From the NCBI GenBank assembly GCA_023627715.1, contig JAMAHW010000002.1, forward strand, positions 186,001-250,000: a stretch of 64,000 nt of DNA. Reading direction: 5' to 3'. The position numbers and the translations under genes are program-made. Under the pieces are notes generated by a model. The model searched no databases. It saw only the letters and a program-made list of their open reading frames with translations, and was not told where the DNA came from. Every line of letters starts with the position of its first letter. The stretch's first letter is position 1. This DNA comes from Periconia sp. R9002. Taxonomy: Eukaryota; Ascomycota; Dothideomycetes; Pleosporales; Periconiaceae. Positions 22,660-34,158 of this stretch are shown piece after piece.

Positions 22660-23772
22660 TGTGTATATTGTGTGATGCAATTCGAATATAGGTAACGTCT
22701 GGATGAGCACAATCGACGATGTTCTTCCCAGGCAGCAAGGAACAATGCGTTCTTGTTCAATCACTACGCGCTAACCAAATCCGGCCTCCCCGTGGTGCTG
22801 TAAATAAGCGTGCGCCAACCATTTCACTAACTGCCACGTATACACAAAGACGGTGTACACACTTGATGACCAGTTGGATGATCATCTGAGATGCTGATCG
22901 AGTGCCCATTGAAACTGTTATGTGACTTTCGGGAATGGTTTGTGTGACCATTTTGAATCGAGCTAGTGTTTCTGTTCGGGCCTACACGTACATACATACC
23001 TAGTTATTAATCAAAATTTCGAGGCCGATTTTCAACAAAGTTGGAGAGATCAAATACTCTGACTTGTAAAAATTCTTTCCCGCACATTCGGTGTAATTTC
23101 CTACATGTTTTCTCGATATATCGGTCTGCAGATTCCCCACAAATTTACGCTTCAAAGCAATGTGATTCACCTGCAGGTGTAACGCATATTACTACTATGT
23201 GTAGATTTTTAACGTCTCTGTAAGTTTCGGGTAAGTTTTCAAGCGATGGTGTACATCGCACGCTGGTATAGCCTAATTCCCCGTGTAGCGAGAGAAGCAA
23301 TAGCTATAAATGCCGAGGTTCGCGGCCGAATGCGGGGAAGAACTGCTACGCCGCCCAAGACTTATTATGAACACCCTATTTCTTCCCCTTGTATAACACC
23401 TTGAAAATACAAGCATTTTGCTATCAAAAGCTTGATAGCTCCATGGGATCATTAAACTTTGATCGGATTCGAACATTGACATAGCCTGGGCCTTACGCGA
23501 CTATAAAGTTACATACGGTACGTCTCTCATTTATTGCAAGGAGTAATTCCTGCGTACAATGGGTATCGTTTCACCGATCAACTGTCTACGACTCAATATG
23601 CTCATACCTGAACAAGTACAGGAATTCATTTAGCGGTTACTCCTCCACGTAGTAGAAGCCAACCACAAGAGAACAGCAGCGTTCAGCAACCCCGAAAAAT
23701 TCAAGCCAAATTTCACAAATTAGCTTTGTCAAGTAGAACTCTGGAGATCGTCTGCCTCAACCACTTTCAAAA
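22660..23772. other. Intergenic, divergent promoters
   Basis: About 1.1 kb between the small DUF gene (-) and the esterase (+); no gene seen. A CT/AC-rich leader precedes the esterase ATG. Confidence 0.5.
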
Positions 23773-24852
23773 ATGTGCGACTTCTCTCAATATGGCGGTC
23801 CGAGCGAGGAATGGCTCGAAGTACAAAAAACCATCCCTGACAACATTTTCGGCATCACCGACGACCTAGCCGCCGTGCAAAAAACCAACAATGACCGCCG
23901 CGAGGAGGGTTCCGCAGAAGTAATGAAACTCTTCTCCGCCGAACTTAAAATCGAGACCTACACCATTCCTACCCGTGATGGCTCCACCATAGAAGCCCGT
24001 AGCTACCGTCCCTCTTCCGAGCCCTCCACCCAGAAACTTCCAGTAGTTATCCACTACCACGGCGGCGGTTGGTTCTTCGGCACCCTCTCCAGTGAGGACG
24101 CCTCCTGCGCTGCCATCGCCCTAAAGCTCGGCGTCGTCGTCTTCAATGTGAACTATCGCCACACACCCGAACACATTTTCCCAACCGCATGGTATGACGC
24201 ACAAGACGGTTTTGCCTGGCTACATGCCAACATATCCCTCCCCGCCATCAACGGCGACCCTTCCCAAGTCGTCATCGAAGGCGCCTCCGCAGGCTCTCAA
24301 CTTGGCGCAAGTCTCGCCTTAGAAAAGCACCTTGGAAAATCCGACGTCCTCAAAGGCCTTCCCGACATCGCCGGTCAAGTTCTCTTAATCCCCGCCCTCG
24401 CGTACATAAAAACCTACGCCGAAGGACCCATGAAGAAAATCATCTCCCCAGAAAAGTCATCCTACCACCAGAACGAACACGCCCCCCTCCTCCCCCTCAA
24501 AACCGCAAACTGGTTTATTGAAATGCTGAAAGTGGACCCTTTACCCGCACTCAACGATACGAAGCTCAATATTGTAGGCGCGACAGTTGAAGAAGTCAAG
24601 GGCATGCCGCCCACGGTGATCGGCGTCGCGGGCTTGGATCCACTGAGGGATGAGGGTCTGCTTTATGCAAAGACGCTCGCCGAGGCCGGCGTGCCGACGG
24701 ATGTTACCTTATTCAAGGGCGTGCCACATGGGCATCGTCGGTTTGGTCAGTTGAAAGCGAGTAGAGAGTGGGATCTGTGCATTGAGCAAGGTATTAAGTG
24801 GGTTTTGGGACGTCCTGAGGCGACGGGAAAGTTTGAGGTCAAGGTTGTGTAA
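23773..24852 (+). CDS. Alpha/beta-hydrolase, hormone-sensitive-lipase-type esterase
   Basis: Single exon, 359 aa. The oxyanion motif YHGGGWFFG, nucleophile elbow GASAG (Ser at about residue 176), acid in AGLDPLRDEG and histidine in GVPHGHRRF form a complete HSL/GDXG-type catalytic set. RHTPEHIFPTAWYDA is the usual lid-proximal block. No signal peptide is seen, so an intracellular esterase is expected. Members cleave short-chain or aromatic esters and lactones; the substrate here is unknown. Codons end mostly in C, more strongly than in neighbouring accessory genes, which suggests good expression. Confidence 0.9.
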   Translation: MCDFSQYGGPSEEWLEVQKTIPDNIFGITDDLAAVQKTNNDRREEGSAEVMKLFSAELKIETYTIPTRDGSTIEARSYRPSSEPSTQKLPVVIHYHGGGWFFGTLSSEDASCAAIALKLGVVVFNVNYRHTPEHIFPTAWYDAQDGFAWLHANISLPAINGDPSQVVIEGASAGSQLGASLALEKHLGKSDVLKGLPDIAGQVLLIPALAYIKTYAEGPMKKIISPEKSSYHQNEHAPLLPLKTANWFIEMLKVDPLPALNDTKLNIVGATVEEVKGMPPTVIGVAGLDPLRDEGLLYAKTLAEAGVPTDVTLFKGVPHGHRRFGQLKASREWDLCIEQGIKWVLGRPEATGKFEVKVV

Positions 24853-25158
24853 GGGTGCTGCTAGACAGAGTCGCATGCATGGGTATCCATTCTGAATAGA
24901 TTTTTTCACCAACGAATATTTTCTTTATATTCTACTTTGTTTGCTGGGTAATGGTATCCTTGTCAGTCGTACTCGCTATACCTAATCATGAGTTCTTCGT
25001 GAAGTTGTTGTTCGAACCCAGCGGAGCAAACATGGAAACTTTCAAAATTTCCCCACAACGACTACGTAGTGTTTTGGTTAAATACAAGTATAGATCAGGT
25101 AAACCAACAACATGGCTCCATGCCAGCAGCCATTAGATGGACGCGAATATTCATACCA
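24853..25158. other. Intergenic between convergent genes
   Basis: 3' regions of the esterase (+) and GH7 gene (-); nothing else seen. Confidence 0.5.
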
Positions 25159-26222
25159 CTAAGCTTTCGTCGTAGATCCAATGTCTCCCCATTTGATGTT
25201 TGAGTACACGACGTGAGTGCTGGGATGCTGATTTTGGATGTTGCTCGGGCTGCCTTCTCCACTGCGACACGGTCCGTTGTTCCCAGAATCAAGCCATGAC
25301 ATTTGCTGAGCAGCATCGTTCCAGATGCTAATTGCCAATACCACTGCAAAGCTCAGAATTAGAATTTCGGAACACGAACATCGAGAAATGATCACTTACT
25401 GCCTCGTCCAAGGGCCGCACCCATCCCGGTCAGGCCACCAGTGGATGCTTCCGAGCCACAGCTGTTGAGTGAGCCACTGTTAATCTGTCGTCCATTCTGA
25501 ATATACTTGCGTGTGATCGACGTCAATTTACCGCCGTTGGCCTGGAATTGTGTAACAACCGTGAACGGCTTCGAGGTATCGACTGTCTGACCCTGACCCC
25601 AAAAATTGCGTTGGCCACTTGCATATGGGTTATATCCGCAGCCGCCCTTGTCGCAGTTATCTCCATTGCATGGATGACCCGTCATAGCGGTTGCTTTCGA
25701 GTTGGCCTCGAGGATATCCATTTCATTGCAACAGTAGCCCTGGCATTGTGCGTCGCAGTATCCTGTTCCGGCTGCAGCATTGTTCTTGCCGTCGGCTGCC
25801 ATTTCAGAGAGATAGAAAGCACCATTTTCGCCGCAAGGCACGTCAGAGTAGTCCACATCTACAGAGATTTCCTTGCCCAGAAGTTGCATCATAACGTATT
25901 TGCCGTCGGGGCCCAAAAGGTAGACTCGTGGAGAGGCGGGGTTGAGCTGATTGCCGGATCTCACGTAGTGAGCCAGCGTCAAGGCATTTCCTGACGTAGA
26001 AACACCCATGGCAGCGTAGTCGGCTGACGTTCTTGAGCCTGGAGCACCTTGAGCATACTTGGAGTCTTTGTCAAGAACGATGGAAGTGTTCTGTTGCACA
26101 CAGCCACCCGAGGTAGTGCATTTCCAAGTTGGCAGCACAGGGTGTTGCTCTGAACTTTGGGCTGCAGCTTGGCCAGCCAGAAGCCAGGCAAACAGTCCGA
26201 TGGAAGACCGCTTGGAATACAT
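25159..26222 (-). CDS. GH7 endoglucanase, secreted, without CBM
   Basis: Two exons (26222-25400, 25343-25159, - strand) with a GTAAGT donor and 56-bp intron; 335 aa. Signal peptide: [23 protein letters not shown]7 landmarks: [40 protein letters not shown], the catalytic EMDILE (nucleophile and acid/base glutamates with the central Asp), [19 protein letters not shown] and the C-terminal [12 protein letters not shown]. This retaining enzyme hydrolyses beta-1,4-glucan. Shorter loops and ILE in place of the cellobiohydrolase IWE favour an endoglucanase. The segment that normally follows the first strand and contains a CGDWG...CAKNC-like four-Cys stretch is missing, and the protein ends right after the last core strand, without linker or CBM1. 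Confidence 0.9.
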
Positions 26223-26843
26223 TGTTTGGGAACTTTGTTACGGGCTGAAGTCGTTTTGCGAGTGGACATTGTGGGGTCGAGGCGGGTTTTAATATCCGCG
26301 CTCAGTCGTATATCATTTAATGACTTGTGACTCCGTTCAATGTCGATGCATATTGCCTATGTCATCGGCGTTTTTTGATCTGCGTCTACTTTAGTCGTGA
26401 CTAAAAAATCACTTTGATGATTGAAGGATAAACAGCTCTTCATACTAACTAATATCGGATCAAAGTGGCTCTTTGTTGCATACATCCTGGTTCCGTGATA
26501 TGACCCCACATTGACACAACCAATGGCGTTACATTATCCTTAATATAAAATGTTTCAAACTTCTGGCTGCCTAATTAATTGAACGCAAAACCGGTTAAGG
26601 TGGAATATCAACGATGAAGCTTTATAGCCTTGAGTCAAGTTTTGGTATAGCTCAATCTTTTTTGCTTGGTACTGTTTAAAGCCCACTATGGGTCGTCGAG
26701 AATTTTCGGAAGGGAGAGCTGCTGAACAGAAATTTTAAGGTTTCTGGCTGAGCTGTCGACGTTTTAAAAGAGAAGGCAGGGCGCAAATTCTCGATGCAAT
26801 TCCTGTGTAGTATGAACAATTCTGGTTTGAAACTAACCCATTT
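26223..26843. other. Intergenic, GH7 promoter
   Basis: Upstream region of GH7 (-), between it and the end of the receptor gene. It holds the palindrome at 26390, a CCAAT at about 26519 and no gene. Confidence 0.5.
26390..26405. promoter_or_regulatory. Perfect palindrome upstream of GH7
   Basis: TTTAGTCGTGACTAAA, 168-183 bp before the GH7 ATG. The arms differ by one base from the GGCTAAA core known for the cellulase activator XYR1/XlnR, so it is a possible operator only. A TATTAAAA-like box lies closer, at about 26287-26294. Confidence 0.35.
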
Positions 26844-28547
26844 TTATACTCTTGGACCCTTTTTGTATAAATTATCGACCAACTCGATATCCGACGCTCG
26901 CCTTTGGGTGCGATCGACATCGACCTCAGTAGATCTAGTGATATCACCTTGGAGTTCTTTTGAGTCCTGTTCCATTTCTGTGAAGGATTCTTTGATTCCT
27001 AATCCACTTGTGCTGCTATACTTTGTCTTACTTTCGTCACTAGTATCGTTGCTGAAATCGGTGAAACAATTGGGCAGCCCTCTTCGCAAGATCGCTTGAA
27101 TAGCTGGCATACAAGCCACCACAATGAAAAGGTTGGCTTCAGTGACACACCAATAAATACCCCTGACGTTATCATCTGTGATTTATTTAGAAGTCGTTGT
27201 TGAGATACTCATGCTAAGACTCACAAGTGGGGTTGGTCGATTGGTTGAATTCCAACAAAGACCAGATGCGAAGACATCCCACGACAGTAATGCTTTGGGA
27301 GTGTTAGTATGAAGATGGGTGTTTAATTAGCAACGCTTACACAAATCCTACGCTGAACATGCTCATGACCTGAACCTTCTTCCTGAATGGCATTTGTAGC
27401 TTGGCAAGTGTCGGAAGTGGGACAGTAATGATAGCGATATCGAGGCATATTTCTATGCCACCCCGTATCAATCCATAAAGTCGGATGTCAATAGTGCAGG
27501 CTCCCTCCGTTTTACCTCTCCATCCATCCCAGAAGAAGTGTATGGGCTGGCATTGCAATACCATGGTGAATGTATTCGATATACCAAACCCGATGACGAA
27601 AAATGCCAGACTGTACACGACCTTACGGGTGGTTGGTTCGGTCATAATGCGAAGGTAAAATGCAAGGATGGACAATTGGCAGAGGAATTCAGCTATCTGA
27701 TAGGAGAAGTAGGTAACATACATCCACTAGTCTGGGGTTAGACACGTATAGACGAAATTCGCGGTGGGAAGCAAAGCTAACATACCTTGAAGCATGTTGT
27801 CAGATTATCGGGAGATATAGACCATACGTCTCTTCCAAACCCAAGATACCCGGCTAGTTGTTTTAGAGAACACCACCCGATTAAGAGGCGCTAATGTACT
27901 CACCAACCACGACAGGAACATTTTGGAATAAAGATGCAAGCTGAAGTCAACTATGAGTTAATGAAAATAATTTTGAAAGCTCGGAATGTCCACTTACACC
28001 GGCGAAAGCTATCAAGAGGTCATCGGCGCCCAATTGGGCTTTAGAAGATATAGCGCGATGGATCAGGCGAAGTGCCACCATTAACACCGCAAGCGCACCA
28101 ATGGAGGCAGTGACAGCGATCATTTCTTCTGTTTTGCTTTTTATAGGAACACCACATGCGGCAAGGGTAGTGTTTGTCGCAGCTACACATGTTAGATAGT
28201 TAGCATATTTCCCGGTCAATCAACGGGATGAAGTACATCGCAACCGAAGACAAGTGGGACTTCAAACGTACACATTGTCTCAATAACAGTGCAATTAGCC
28301 GAGTTACAGGCTTTCGCAATGTCCATGAAAGCATTGTCATTGCAGAGACAACTAGAATCATTTTCTTTACATCGAGACAACTGAACAGAGGCATCTAGAC
28401 ATCTTCTCTATGGGATTTTTAGTCCAGTGCTGAATGATAGTATCGACATATACTCACTGCGCAGATAGGCAAGCGCTCTAGGATATCCTCTTGGGAAAAT
28501 GCACATCGCAAGAGGGAAAATATCGAAAGTACAATAAGAAAATTCAT
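26844..28547 (-). CDS. CFEM-domain seven-helix receptor, Pth11-like
   Basis: Eight exons on the - strand (28547-28458, 28407-28272, 28182-27998, 27940-27904, 27853-27786, 27726-27341, 27292-27225, 27175-26844) join to 433 aa in frame. A signal peptide (MNFLIVLSIFSLLRCAFS) is followed by a CFEM domain with eight cysteines: LPICA, RRC, LSRC, SSCLC, KAC, ANC, and the last in LAACGVP. Then come membrane helices with the Pth11-type landmarks GADDLLIAFAG, LGFGRDVW, LQCQPIHFFW and IITVPLPTLAKLQMP, and WCVTEANLFIVVACMP. The acidic Ser/Thr-rich tail is cytoplasmic. Pth11 of the rice blast fungus senses surfaces through such a protein; here the ligand is unknown. It lies next to and on the same strand as the cellulase gene, which fits plant-surface sensing (inference). 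Junctions 1 and 3 were chosen by CFEM and helix conservation. Confidence 0.87.
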
Positions 28548-30397
28548 GGTAGGGGCCAGCAAATGAGTCGAATGAAGACGTTGATATTTTTTGGTCTTGA
28601 GACTGAATGAAATGCTTATATGCCGCCTTCGATGCTTTCGCTTGCCGCCAAAATTGTAGGTATGATAGGAAATGTCATTCCAAGAGAGTTTGAGGAAGAT
28701 CATCATAAAATCCATGGTAAATGCATCTGCGGGAGGCGCAAGTGAGGTACATTGCTGGCTCATGAGTGTGCCAACGGCATCTTGGAAATCAGAGTTTAAA
28801 TATTCCCTTACCCATGCATGTGATTGAATGTTGCATGCTGTTCTCATCCAGCGATTCGAGGCTAACATCTCAATCCTCTGAGTATACACATCCTCCACAC
28901 CCAGAATGTTTATGCTCGGTTCAATGTGACCTTTTCCTTGTATTTTTCATTCTGTAATAATGAAGTCGCAAGGGGTGATTGTCATATTTATTCACTGAAT
29001 CGGACGTAGTATTGCCGGTTGCTGGATACTAGACGCTGACCACTCTGTTAAAAGCATGACAGACTTCTTGTTTCTATGTAGTGATAGGATCGTGTTGCGA
29101 CCGTGGAATTTGGGGGGTATACAAACACCATTGACCTTCTCACAAACTCAGTGGTAGTGGATATCATTGATAACGACACATCACTGGTTGGAAGTTCCCG
29201 ATATGCAGGTCGAGCGGGTTCAATGCCGACATGGTTTAAATACATGTGATGTTTTTGTCGGAGCTGGTATTACTGCTAATGATTGGAATGAGTTTATCGA
29301 AAGATCTTTTGCGTTTGATGTTGAACCAAGATCACGCCCACATTTTCGAGATGCATGAGCCAGCTGATTTATGGAGAGGGCAACGCTTGACTTCCTCTAC
29401 CCAATTAAACAAACGGGTCGCATGTTGATCTTTTATGACTAATTGGCCTTACAAAGCTTCGAGCTTATTATGCAAGCGACCCACGAAGCGACCCATAGCC
29501 AATCAGCGTGTCAATGTCCTAACTCCGGAGAGTGTCCGTATCCCGTATATGGCATAAACGCTTTAGGCCGCACCAAACTGTGCCGTTAGCGGTCTTTAAA
29601 ATTCCCACTATGCTGGGTTTGATGTTTATTGAATGCATTCAGAAACACTATTTCCACGTGAAAATTGTTTTTCCGCAAACAACAACCGACGGCCCCCCAC
29701 ATCCGCGCCTCCACACCTTTCTCATTGATATCTCTCTCATTCACTCTTGGAATGACTGACTGCACTCAATCCACAAATAACTCTCGAATGAGAAGTAGGT
29801 AACAGATTCAAAGACGAATAATGTGACAAAAGAGTACAGGAGCATCATGCTGCAAATATCATCAGTTGTTCCACACAGTCAGCAATTTCTCACATGCAAC
29901 CGCGGAATTACTGGTCGAGCCAGAGAGTTTTGACCCTTCTATTGCATTTTTTCTCACACAACATCTCAAAGTGCGCTTTCGCAGCTGACGCAGCTGACAC
30001 AGCTGCCAAGCTGCAGCTCCTCAATAGGGAAAATCCGCGTCTGGCGCGTATCACGCTGCATGATGCCGGCAACCATACTGCATCAAATACTGCATGACGC
30101 AACGGGATTCCGGTGTAAATCAATCATAGCCTGTCGGTAGGAAGACCATGCAGCTGTCCAAGAAATCTACAGGTCGTAAAGGAAGCTGTTTCCGCCCCTT
30201 GCTGCTATACCCATGGCCCGCTAAATATGGAAAACCCCATATATAACATCCAACTCTACGCATAAGAGCAACAAGATTATCCTGTTCTGGACTCAGTTCT
30301 GGAATTACGCCTTCTCAACCTTTTTTTACTGAATGGTGCTGGATGTTGGTTTTCTCTATTTTGCAAATTACGTTCACGCAACGCAGCGAACGCACAC
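28548..30397. other. Intergenic, no gene seen
   Basis: About 1.85 kb between divergent genes. No convincing exon on either strand. A TATATAA at 30240-30246 serves the next P450. Confidence 0.45.
30240..30246 (+). promoter_or_regulatory. TATA box of P450 gene 2
   Basis: TATATAA 152 bp upstream of the ATG at 30398. Confidence 0.4.
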
Positions 30398-32311
30398 ATG
30401 ACTTCTATATCATCGCTAAGCTTGGTTATTCTAGCCATCACTATTCTTGTATATATTGTTCGCCGTACTTTATTTTCAAATGCAAACGGCCGATCACTAC
30501 CTCCAGGTCCGACGGGTCTTCCGATTTTGGGCAACATAAACCATTTACCAAAAGCTGGTGAGCTAGAGTATATGCACTGGCTAAAATTCAAGGATCAATA
30601 CGGTATGCCCGCCATAACTCCCTCTGTGATCGTTTTGAAGATACAGTATTGTTGTTTTTATTCAGCCTTGAAATATAGGTGCATACATTGTACATTCGGT
30701 TTAATAGACTGAAGTGTTGCCTAATGAATTGAGTGACCTCTGACAAGCATGCAATAGGACCTATCAGCTCTCTAACTGTCATGGGAAACACTTTCATCAT
30801 CATCTCCGATCCTCAAATTGCCTTGGATTTGATGCGCGACCGCCCCAATGTATACTCCTCCCGTCCATGTATGGCATTCAGTAATATGATTGGATGGAAC
30901 AACGCAACAGCATTGTTACCTTACACCACCACATGGAAGACGCATCGCAAGAATGTAACCAAGGTCGCTAGTACCAATACATCTATTTCCATGTTCAACA
31001 CTGTGCAAGAGATGGAGGCCGTCCACTTTCTGCTTAACCTCCTTGACAGACCGGATGATCTGCTAGAACACGTCAGGACAGAAGCTGGCAGCGTTATTCT
31101 CAAGATAACCTACGGATATACAACAAAAAGGGAGAAAGATCCGTTGGTCAAATTGGCTAATGGGACCATGGATGAGTTTAAACAAGCAACAGTGCCTGGC
31201 AGGTGGACTGTGGATATTGTGCCAGTTCGTAAGTTTTCGATATGTCATTGATGATCAAGGTTTGTTAACGAACGCACATAAGTGAAATACCTGCCAGATT
31301 GGTTCCCAGGTACTGGGTTCAAGCAAATCGCCCGCGTTATGCAAGAACATCTGCGAGAAACGACAGACAAGCCATATCATTTTGTGAAACAACAGATGCG
31401 GTCGAAGATGGCCAAAACCTCTTTCATGTCGCAATCCATCGAAGAGTTTGGAACAGATCCTCAAATGGAGTTCATTCACAAATGGGGTGCACTTGCCTTG
31501 TAAGACATCATACAGTTCTATTCTATTGAATTGATCCTGCCGTTGACTTATCTTTGCAAAGGTACTTGGGGGGATCTGACACGTCTGTCTCCGCCATCAT
31601 CACATTTTTCCTTGCAATGTTAGTGTTCCCAGAAGTGCAAAAGAAGGCTCAGGAAGAACTCGACCGCGTGATTGGGAGCGACAGACTGCCCGTTAGCACC
31701 GACATATCTCGCTTGCCATACATTGAAGCCATCGTGAAGGAAACCCATCGTTGGCAACCGATTCTTCCTATGGGGATTCCACACTCAAGTACGGAGGAAG
31801 ATTTTTATCGCGGTTACAGGATTCCAAAAGGGTCCATGCTACTTCCTAACATTTGGTACGCAAAAAGTCAATAATTTGCAAAGAAACAAGCCAGCGATTG
31901 ACTAAAATTAGGTGGTTCACCCACGATCCCGCAGTGTACTCTGACCCGATGGTTTTCAACCCTGATCGACACATCACCAACGCAACCCACATTGCCGAGC
32001 CCGATCCCCGAATCTTCACGTTTGGTTTCGGGAAACGCGTTTGTCCAGGTCGCTATGTCGCAGACAATGCAATTTTCATGACCATCGCTCAGACATTGTC
32101 TTGTTTTAATATCAAGAAACCAGTGATTGATGGGAAAGAGGTTGAGCCTGACGTGCGATTCTTGTCCGGCACCATCATTGAACCTGTGCCATTCAAGGCG
32201 GAGGTCACACCAAGAAGCAAAAGGCATGAGGATTTAGTTAGAATGAGCGAAGAGAAGTACCCATGGGAGGAATCAGATGCAGAGGAATTAGAGAGAGTCA
32301 ACTGGAAATAA
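30398..32311 (+). CDS. Cytochrome P450 monooxygenase 2
   Basis: Five exons (30398-30602, 30758-31228, 31283-31499, 31562-31855, 31912-32311); 528 aa. An N-terminal helix (SLVILAITILVYIV) is followed by the LPPGPTGLP hinge. The I-helix reads LGGSDTS, with Gly-Ser-Asp-Thr as the oxygen-activation site; ExxR is in KETHRW, the PERF equivalent is FNPDRH, and the heme loop is FGFGKRVCPG. All essential residues are kept. Intron 1 is 155 bp, unusually long for this window. The overall look is of P450s annotated as O-methylsterigmatocystin-oxidoreductase-like, a label that says little about substrate. Neighbours (MFS exporter, UstYa-like protein, Zn2Cys6 regulator) suggest a small secondary-metabolite group. 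Confidence 0.89.
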
Positions 32312-32593
32312 AGTCATTTACATAGGAGTGTACTAAATAAGCTACGCGTGCATGGAAGAATATACTAAGTGCAGAGAAGATCCTGAGACCTATCGCATTG
32401 ACAAGTGGACTGTGCTCAAAAAGCTCCGACCATAAAGCTTCTACAGAAAAATCCGTGACAATGGTTGAATTAAACTGTACGTAATGGCGCATTTTGAGAC
32501 TGATATTTTGAGAGTCCTAGAGTGTGACGAGTGGTGACTGATTGCATATAGTACAACCACCGCAACATTTGAATTCACAGCACTACACCAGTC

Positions 32594-32758
32594 ATGCTCT
32601 TATCCATGTTCGTTATCATAGCGCTGGTTACTATTATTGGTACCATTTTGCTAGTCAGCTTCATCGACCCTCTGCATGTCAAAGAGGACTACTACATTAG
32701 CGCTCTTGGAAGTGCTGATGTAGCGCCAAACCTCCTAGAACTACGCGTAGATGGATGA
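32594..32758 (+). CDS. Candidate small membrane protein, 54 aa
   Basis: ATG-to-TGA frame just downstream of P450 2. Residues 2-23 are strongly hydrophobic (LLSMFVIIALVTIIGTILLV), followed by a polar tail with HVKEDYY. It may be a small single-pass membrane protein or a leftover P450 anchor sequence. No introns are needed. There is no homology I can name, so existence as a gene is uncertain. Confidence 0.25.
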   Translation: MLLSMFVIIALVTIIGTILLVSFIDPLHVKEDYYISALGSADVAPNLLELRVDG

Positions 32759-34158
32759 TCGTCACTTCTGAAAGTTCTTAATCTTTTCATCAGCGCAGCC
32801 TTCAGAAATATAGGCTATGTTTTCGCACAGGATCTTTCACGCTGACACTACGAAGCAAATCATTTAGAAACAACCCCGATTTTATGTAAGTTCCTTGAGG
32901 CGAGAGAGGTTCTCTTCTCAGCTACCGTCTACAATGCTGAAATCCAGTCAATTGCGATTAAATGCATTCCGTCGGAAGTTGTACAGCGCGACTTCTGCTT
33001 CTAATGTAAACACGGTGATAGATAGTCAAATAGAAATGTGGTAGCTTCGATCTCGGCCGACAGCAATGACATCAGCTTACTTATCTTTCACTTCCACGTC
33101 GTATGAGCTGTTCGCTGTAAAACGCGCTTCGCAGCAGTCTCTGAGCACGCCCCTGTCCGTGGCGGCGCTAATGAGGAATAATTCGCGCGTTTTTAAAACC
33201 TCGTTCAATGACTTTAGAGGTCGTGGCACACCGCTGCTGGCTAATACTGTTACTTACAGCACTGCCAACGAGTCTCCATCGCTAGCTTCACGCATCATCT
33301 ACCTTAATCTCTGGATGCACCATGTATTATCAGCAGGTCAGTTGCCGGCAATGGGCCAAGAGTAGCTCTAATAATGCAGCGCGTATGGGTCACAATTAAT
33401 CTGGGGGGCGAGAAAGTCCACTCACCAGTGCATTATATTCGCTACGGATTAGTAACCACAGTCAATCACCGGCAAGTAAAATTGATTCAAAACATGACCT
33501 ACTAGTTATCTGCGAGCATTTTAATGCGAGCGGAAACAAGAAAATTCGTAGAAATAAGTGTGCATTTTTCTTTCTTTCATATACCTGACAAGCCAGACAC
33601 AGTTGCGGGAGCAGGAACAAAGAGGCTAGTTGACAGAAGCCGGCATCCGCCGCTGTCATGGAGACTCGGAGAAGTCTCAGATACATTTCTAGTTAGCTAA
33701 CTCAGCTGATTTTCGTATTCAGTATCCACAACTGATGTCATGTCTGTGGCGTTTGGCGCTGCCGATAAGCCTCCGACGAACCCGGGAGACTAAGTGGAGC
33801 TTATTTGAGCCTCAATCCCCACATCGTACATAATTAGACCAATACTATGACAAGACCTGGAAAACACTTATCACGAAAATCGGAGATGAAATTTTGATAT
33901 GAAATCCCTAACAATGGGTAGAAAACAAAGCCTGTTTCAGGCAGTCCATTCCTCTTAGTCGCGCATGATGGGAAAGGAGCCACTTTCATAATCCTAGGCC
34001 AAGGAATGCGGCCAAAATCGCCGTGATGACGATGTGTGTTCTCCGGTTTCCATATAATACTAGAATCCCCGAATCCACATCTCTGCCGGGGCTCGACCAT
34101 TTTTCAGCATCGCAACAGCAAGGTGTGTGACATTGGAGCTACTTTGCAAAGTTTTCCT
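32759..34158. other. Intergenic upstream of MFS gene
   Basis: No supportable gene. A 99-codon ATG frame at 33066-33365 has no recognisable feature and was not called. Confidence 0.45.

Noticed and set aside
23455..23490. GTTCGAATC-like word (minus strand) suggesting a tRNA T-arm
   Set aside because: Flanking bases cannot form the T-stem and no acceptor or anticodon arm is found.
33066..33365. 99-codon ATG frame between P450 2 and the MFS gene, with one Lys-Arg site
   Set aside because: No signal peptide, no repeats, no recognisable motif; does not fit a RiPP precursor.
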